Assembly (NCBI GenBank): GCA_044867785.1
Contig: JBIOVM010000116.1
Span: 1-64,000, forward strand
Direction of reading: 5' to 3'
Length of the DNA stretch: 64,000 nt
Source of the DNA: DASRDR01 sp044867785
GTDB taxonomy: Bacteria > Methylomirabilota > Methylomirabilia > Rokubacteriales > DASRDR01
Both the position numbers and the translations under genes were made by a program. The notes beneath the pieces are model-generated. The model did not search any database, was not told the origin of the DNA, and worked only from the letters and a program-made list of their open reading frames with translations. Shown piece after piece: positions 61,691 to 64,000 of the stretch (position 1 is its first letter; every line of letters begins with the position of its first letter).

Positions 61691-62593
61691 TCAGTCCCCC
61701 TCCGTCGACGGCAGCTCCACGCCCTCGAGCGGATCCGACTCAGGGTGGTAGTACATCCACTCGGCCGCGGCCTCCGCCACCGTCCGATTGAGCGCCCGCG
61801 CGTGGCGATCGCTCAGCTCGCGCACGATCTCGCCAGCCTGCGCGTGTCGGGCCACGATCAGGGCGTGCCGCGGGTCGAGCGGGACGCGCATCTCGTGCGC
61901 GGCCCCGAGCCCGACCTGGAACGGCTTCGCCGCCGCCGAGGGCGCCCACAGGACGGCCGGCGTGTCGGTCGTCATCAGCACGCGGGACGGGAAGCGGATC
62001 AACTGCCATGTTCGAGCAGCGAGCTGCCGCGCGAGATGCGGGACCATCGTGAGCGAGTGGGGCGTCGAGACGCCCGGGAGCATCGCTTCCGGCGCCCCGG
62101 CCCCACGGCGCGGCGGCGGGAGCTCGGTCTCGGGTATCCCCGCATCCTCCGGGGCCTCGTCCTCCTCCGCTTCCGCTTCCGCTTCCGCCGCCTCTCTCTC
62201 CTCGATGGTCGAGACGATGAGCTGGCCGACGAGCGCCGCGGTCCGCGCGGCGGCCGCCCGGTGGAACCGCCCGAGCAAGAGCTGCACGGCGAGCACCAGG
62301 GCCAGGCTCGCCCGATCCGCCCCGCGCGGGGGAAACGCGCCGCCGGTCGCCCGCCGGACGACGTCCGCTGCGCGCGTCTCGGCCTCCGCCAACAGGCGGG
62401 CGAGGGCGGGCGCGGCCGCGTGCTCACCCGGCAGCGCGTACTCCCCGAGCTCGCCGACGACGGCGTCCACCGAGAGCAGCCGGCGCCGCGTCCGGTCGCG
62501 CCGCTCGGCCATGAGCTGGCCGGCGTCGTCGCTGAAGCCGGCGAGGAGGAACCGCGGGACGAGCGGACGCTCGAGCGATGCCGACGGGCTCAC
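61691..62593 (-). CDS. DUF4238-family protein
   Basis: 300 residues from GTG 62593. LVPRFLLAGFSDDAGQL near the start matches the DUF4238 entry (H/VPxFxLxxF), and the C-terminal half has PHLARQLAARTWQLIRFPSR, LMTTDTPAVLW, and MRVPLDPRHALIVAR, the family's conserved core. An acidic Ala/Glu linker lies at about 175-190. Found scattered in accessory positions, including near defence genes, in other genomes. Function unknown. GTG start is tentative; no strong ribosome site. Confidence 0.7.
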   Translation of the reverse strand: MSPSASLERPLVPRFLLAGFSDDAGQLMAERRDRTRRRLLSVDAVVGELGEYALPGEHAAAPALARLLAEAETRAADVVRRATGGAFPPRGADRASLALVLAVQLLLGRFHRAAAARTAALVGQLIVSTIEEREAAEAEAEAEEDEAPEDAGIPETELPPPRRGAGAPEAMLPGVSTPHSLTMVPHLARQLAARTWQLIRFPSRVLMTTDTPAVLWAPSAAAKPFQVGLGAAHEMRVPLDPRHALIVARHAQAGEIVRELSDRHARALNRTVAEAAAEWMYYHPESDPLEGVELPSTEGD

Positions 62594-62615
62594 GCCGCGG
62601 GCCGGGCGGACCGGC

Positions 62616-63305
62616 TCAGAGCGGAAGCTCCGGCCCAACGTCGGGCGCGTCGCCGCCGCTCCCCCCGACCCCGTGGAACGAGCGCCGATGGAGCGGGCAG
62701 GGCCCGAGCCGATCCAGCGCCTCGCGATGGTCGACGGTCGCATATCCCTTGTGGCGCCGGAACCCGTACTCGGGATAGCGGCGGTCGGCGCGGAGCATGA
62801 ATGCGTCCCGGGCGACCTTCGCCACGATCGACGCGGCGGCCACCGAGGCCGACCGCCGGTCGCCGGCGATGATGGCGCGCTGAGGGCATCGCACGCCGGG
62901 GATCCGGAGCTTACCGTCGACCAGCACGAGGGCCGGCGACACCCGGAGCCGTCCGAGCGCCACGCGCATCGCGCGCCACGTCGCCTCGAGCACGTTGATC
63001 GCGTCGATCCGCCGTGGACCGACGCAACCCACCGCCCACGCGAGCGCGTGGGCGCGGATCTCCCGGGCGAGGAGCCGTCGCTGCCGGAACGTCAAGAGCT
63101 TGGAGTCGCGCAGGCCGTCGATCGTCGCCGTCGGGTCGAGGATCACCGCGGCGGCGAACACCGGCCCGGCCAGGGGGCCGCGGCCGACTTCGTCGACCCC
63201 CGCGACCCACATGCCCCGGGCCCACGCGCCCCGCTCCTGGGCGTAGAGATCCTCCTCCAGCTCGAAGAGCTCGGGTTGCGCGGGACCCTGGCGGCGCCGG
63301 CGCAC
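62616..63305 (-). CDS. rnhB: Ribonuclease HII
   Basis: Removes ribonucleotides and primer RNA from DNA. 229 residues with AGVDEVGRGPLAGPVFAAAV (first two catalytic acids), DSKLL, LVDG and ASIVAKVARD, then the C-terminal YGFRRHKGYAT. All active residues are present. GTG 63305. Between rplS and DUF4238; rplS-rnhB-yraN is a common neighbourhood. Confidence 0.96.
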   Translation of the reverse strand: MRRRRQGPAQPELFELEEDLYAQERGAWARGMWVAGVDEVGRGPLAGPVFAAAVILDPTATIDGLRDSKLLTFRQRRLLAREIRAHALAWAVGCVGPRRIDAINVLEATWRAMRVALGRLRVSPALVLVDGKLRIPGVRCPQRAIIAGDRRSASVAAASIVAKVARDAFMLRADRRYPEYGFRRHKGYATVDHREALDRLGPCPLHRRSFHGVGGSGGDAPDVGPELPL

Positions 63306-63335
63306 GCGGAAGCGTCAGCCGGAAGGTGGCTCGCC

Positions 63336-63728
63336 CTACTCCGCGCTCGTGCCCGCCGGCGCGCCCGCCCCCGGCACCGCTTGGCGCTTCTCCCGGAGCC
63401 GAGCGGCCTTCCCCGTCCGTGCGCGCAGGTAATAGAGCTTCGAGCGGCGAACGCGGCCGGACTTCATCACCTGGACGCGCTCGACGCGGGGGGAGTGCAG
63501 CGGAAACGTCCGCTCGACCCCGACGCCGTACGACACGCGCCTGACCGTGAAGGTCGCGCGCGCGCCTTCGCCCCGCTTCCGGATGACGATGCCCTCGAAG
63601 ACCTGCACTCGCTCCTTCTCGCCTTCGATGACCTTCACGTGCACCCGCACGGTGTCGCCCGGGTCGAAGGCGCCCCGGTCGCGCTTGAGAATGCTGGCCT
63701 CGACTACCGCGATCGCGTCCGTCCCCAT
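63336..63728 (-). CDS. rplS: 50S ribosomal protein L19 (bL19)
   Basis: 130 residues. DTVRVHVKVIEGEKERVQVF, VRRVSYGVGVERTFPLHSP and KLYYLRARTGKAARLREKR are the family core. The 15-residue C-terminal Pro/Gly/Ala tail is extra. GAGGAG precedes ATG 63728. Follows trmD, the canonical trmD-rplS order. Confidence 0.97.
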   Translation of the reverse strand: MGTDAIAVVEASILKRDRGAFDPGDTVRVHVKVIEGEKERVQVFEGIVIRKRGEGARATFTVRRVSYGVGVERTFPLHSPRVERVQVMKSGRVRRSKLYYLRARTGKAARLREKRQAVPGAGAPAGTSAE

Positions 63729-63763
63729 GTTCGTCTCCTCACCGAGTCACTTGCCGGCCCGGC

Positions 63764-64000
63764 TCACTCGCCGGTTCGCGTCAGCTCGCCTCTGCGTGTC
63801 ATCTCATCCATCCACTCGCGCTCCTCGCGCGTGGGTGGCACCGTCTCGAGAAGGTCCGGCCGGCGGGCCACGGTCCGCCGGAGCGCCTCACGACGGCGCC
63901 ACTCCGCAATCCGGCCATGGTCTCCGGACAGGAGGACCTCCGGCACCCGCAGGCCGCGGAACTCCGCGGGGCGCGTGTACTGCGGATAGTCGAGCCGGCC
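63764..64000 (-). CDS. trmD: tRNA (guanine-37-N1)-methyltransferase, C-terminal part
   Basis: The gene runs off the window end; only the last 78 codons are present. RLDYPQYTRPAEFRGLRVPE and VLLSGDHGRIAEWRR are the TrmD C-terminal core, with LLSGDHG and the RR contact to tRNA. Methylates G37 of tRNAs reading CNN codons. The 5' part, and probably rimM and rpsP, lie beyond 64000. Confidence 0.95.
   Translation of the reverse strand, partial: GRLDYPQYTRPAEFRGLRVPEVLLSGDHGRIAEWRRREALRRTVARRPDLLETVPPTREEREWMDEMTRRGELTRTGE

Overview
The window is a GC-rich stretch of a Gram-negative bacterial chromosome. It has a complete outer-membrane type IV pilus (T4P) secretin system, lipoproteins, a TonB-receptor remnant and an EF-P/biotin carboxylase cluster. 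Gene order and composition would fit a Rokubacteria/Methylomirabilota-type or deltaproteobacterial-like lineage, but this is inference; no rRNA or tRNA gene is present to settle it. Almost everything from 164 to 46083 lies on the minus strand apart from one secreted protein at 6518-7648.

Layout. (1) 164-6366, minus: a TPR protein, efp, accB, a zinc-ribbon/TPR/metallopeptidase protein, accC and a GT-C type membrane glycosyltransferase. They look like one operon behind a near-consensus promoter (TTGACA-18-TATAGT). (2) 6518-7648, plus: a secreted protein with a degenerate nuclease-like domain and probably a leaderless mRNA. (3) 7722-46083, minus: a T4P super-locus. In transcription order it holds a CheY-like regulator, pilB, pilT, pilC, pilS, pilR, pilA (with an excellent sigma-54 promoter), a glycosylation-type block (GT2, methyltransferase, GT39, two paralogous membrane proteins), a HEAT-repeat protein and an HD-GYP phosphodiesterase that share an N-terminal module, pilD, a diguanylate cyclase, minor pilin set A (GspH-PilV-PilW-PilX), about 0.96 kb of unassigned DNA with a possible sigma-54 site, minor pilin set B (PilV-PilW-PilX), a hybrid histidine kinase with a 232-residue Val/Glu/Pro/Arg repeat linker, pilMNOPQ, a secreted protein, aroB and two lipoproteins. 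(4) 46210-48842: a macro-domain protein and MazG (minus), a DUF1844 protein (plus) and a membrane-anchored protein (minus) whose 3' end overlaps the DUF1844 gene. (5) 48944-55846, plus: hsp20, dnaK, an atypical dnaJ, an HspR-type regulator, a DksA/TraR zinc-finger protein, then lon. (6) 55914-57553, plus: a lytic transglycosylase and a lipoprotein. (7) 57846-64000, minus: trmD (cut by the window edge), rplS, rnhB, a DUF4238 protein, a secreted ankyrin protein, yraN, two decayed fragments and comM.

How the parts work together. PilB/PilT/PilC power extension and retraction, PilMNOPQ forms the alignment complex and secretin, PilD processes PilA and the minor pilins, and PilS/PilR with sigma-54 should switch pilA. 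A diguanylate cyclase and an HD-GYP phosphodiesterase inside the same gene run suggest c-di-GMP control of the pilus. The glycosyltransferases next to pilA may decorate pilin or make an envelope glycan.

The most unusual items are the repeat-linked kinase, the HEAT/HD-GYP pair with its shared N-terminal module, the two very large cysteine-containing PilX paralogues, a DnaJ whose HPD triad reads SPD, and a membrane metallopeptidase wedged between accB and accC.
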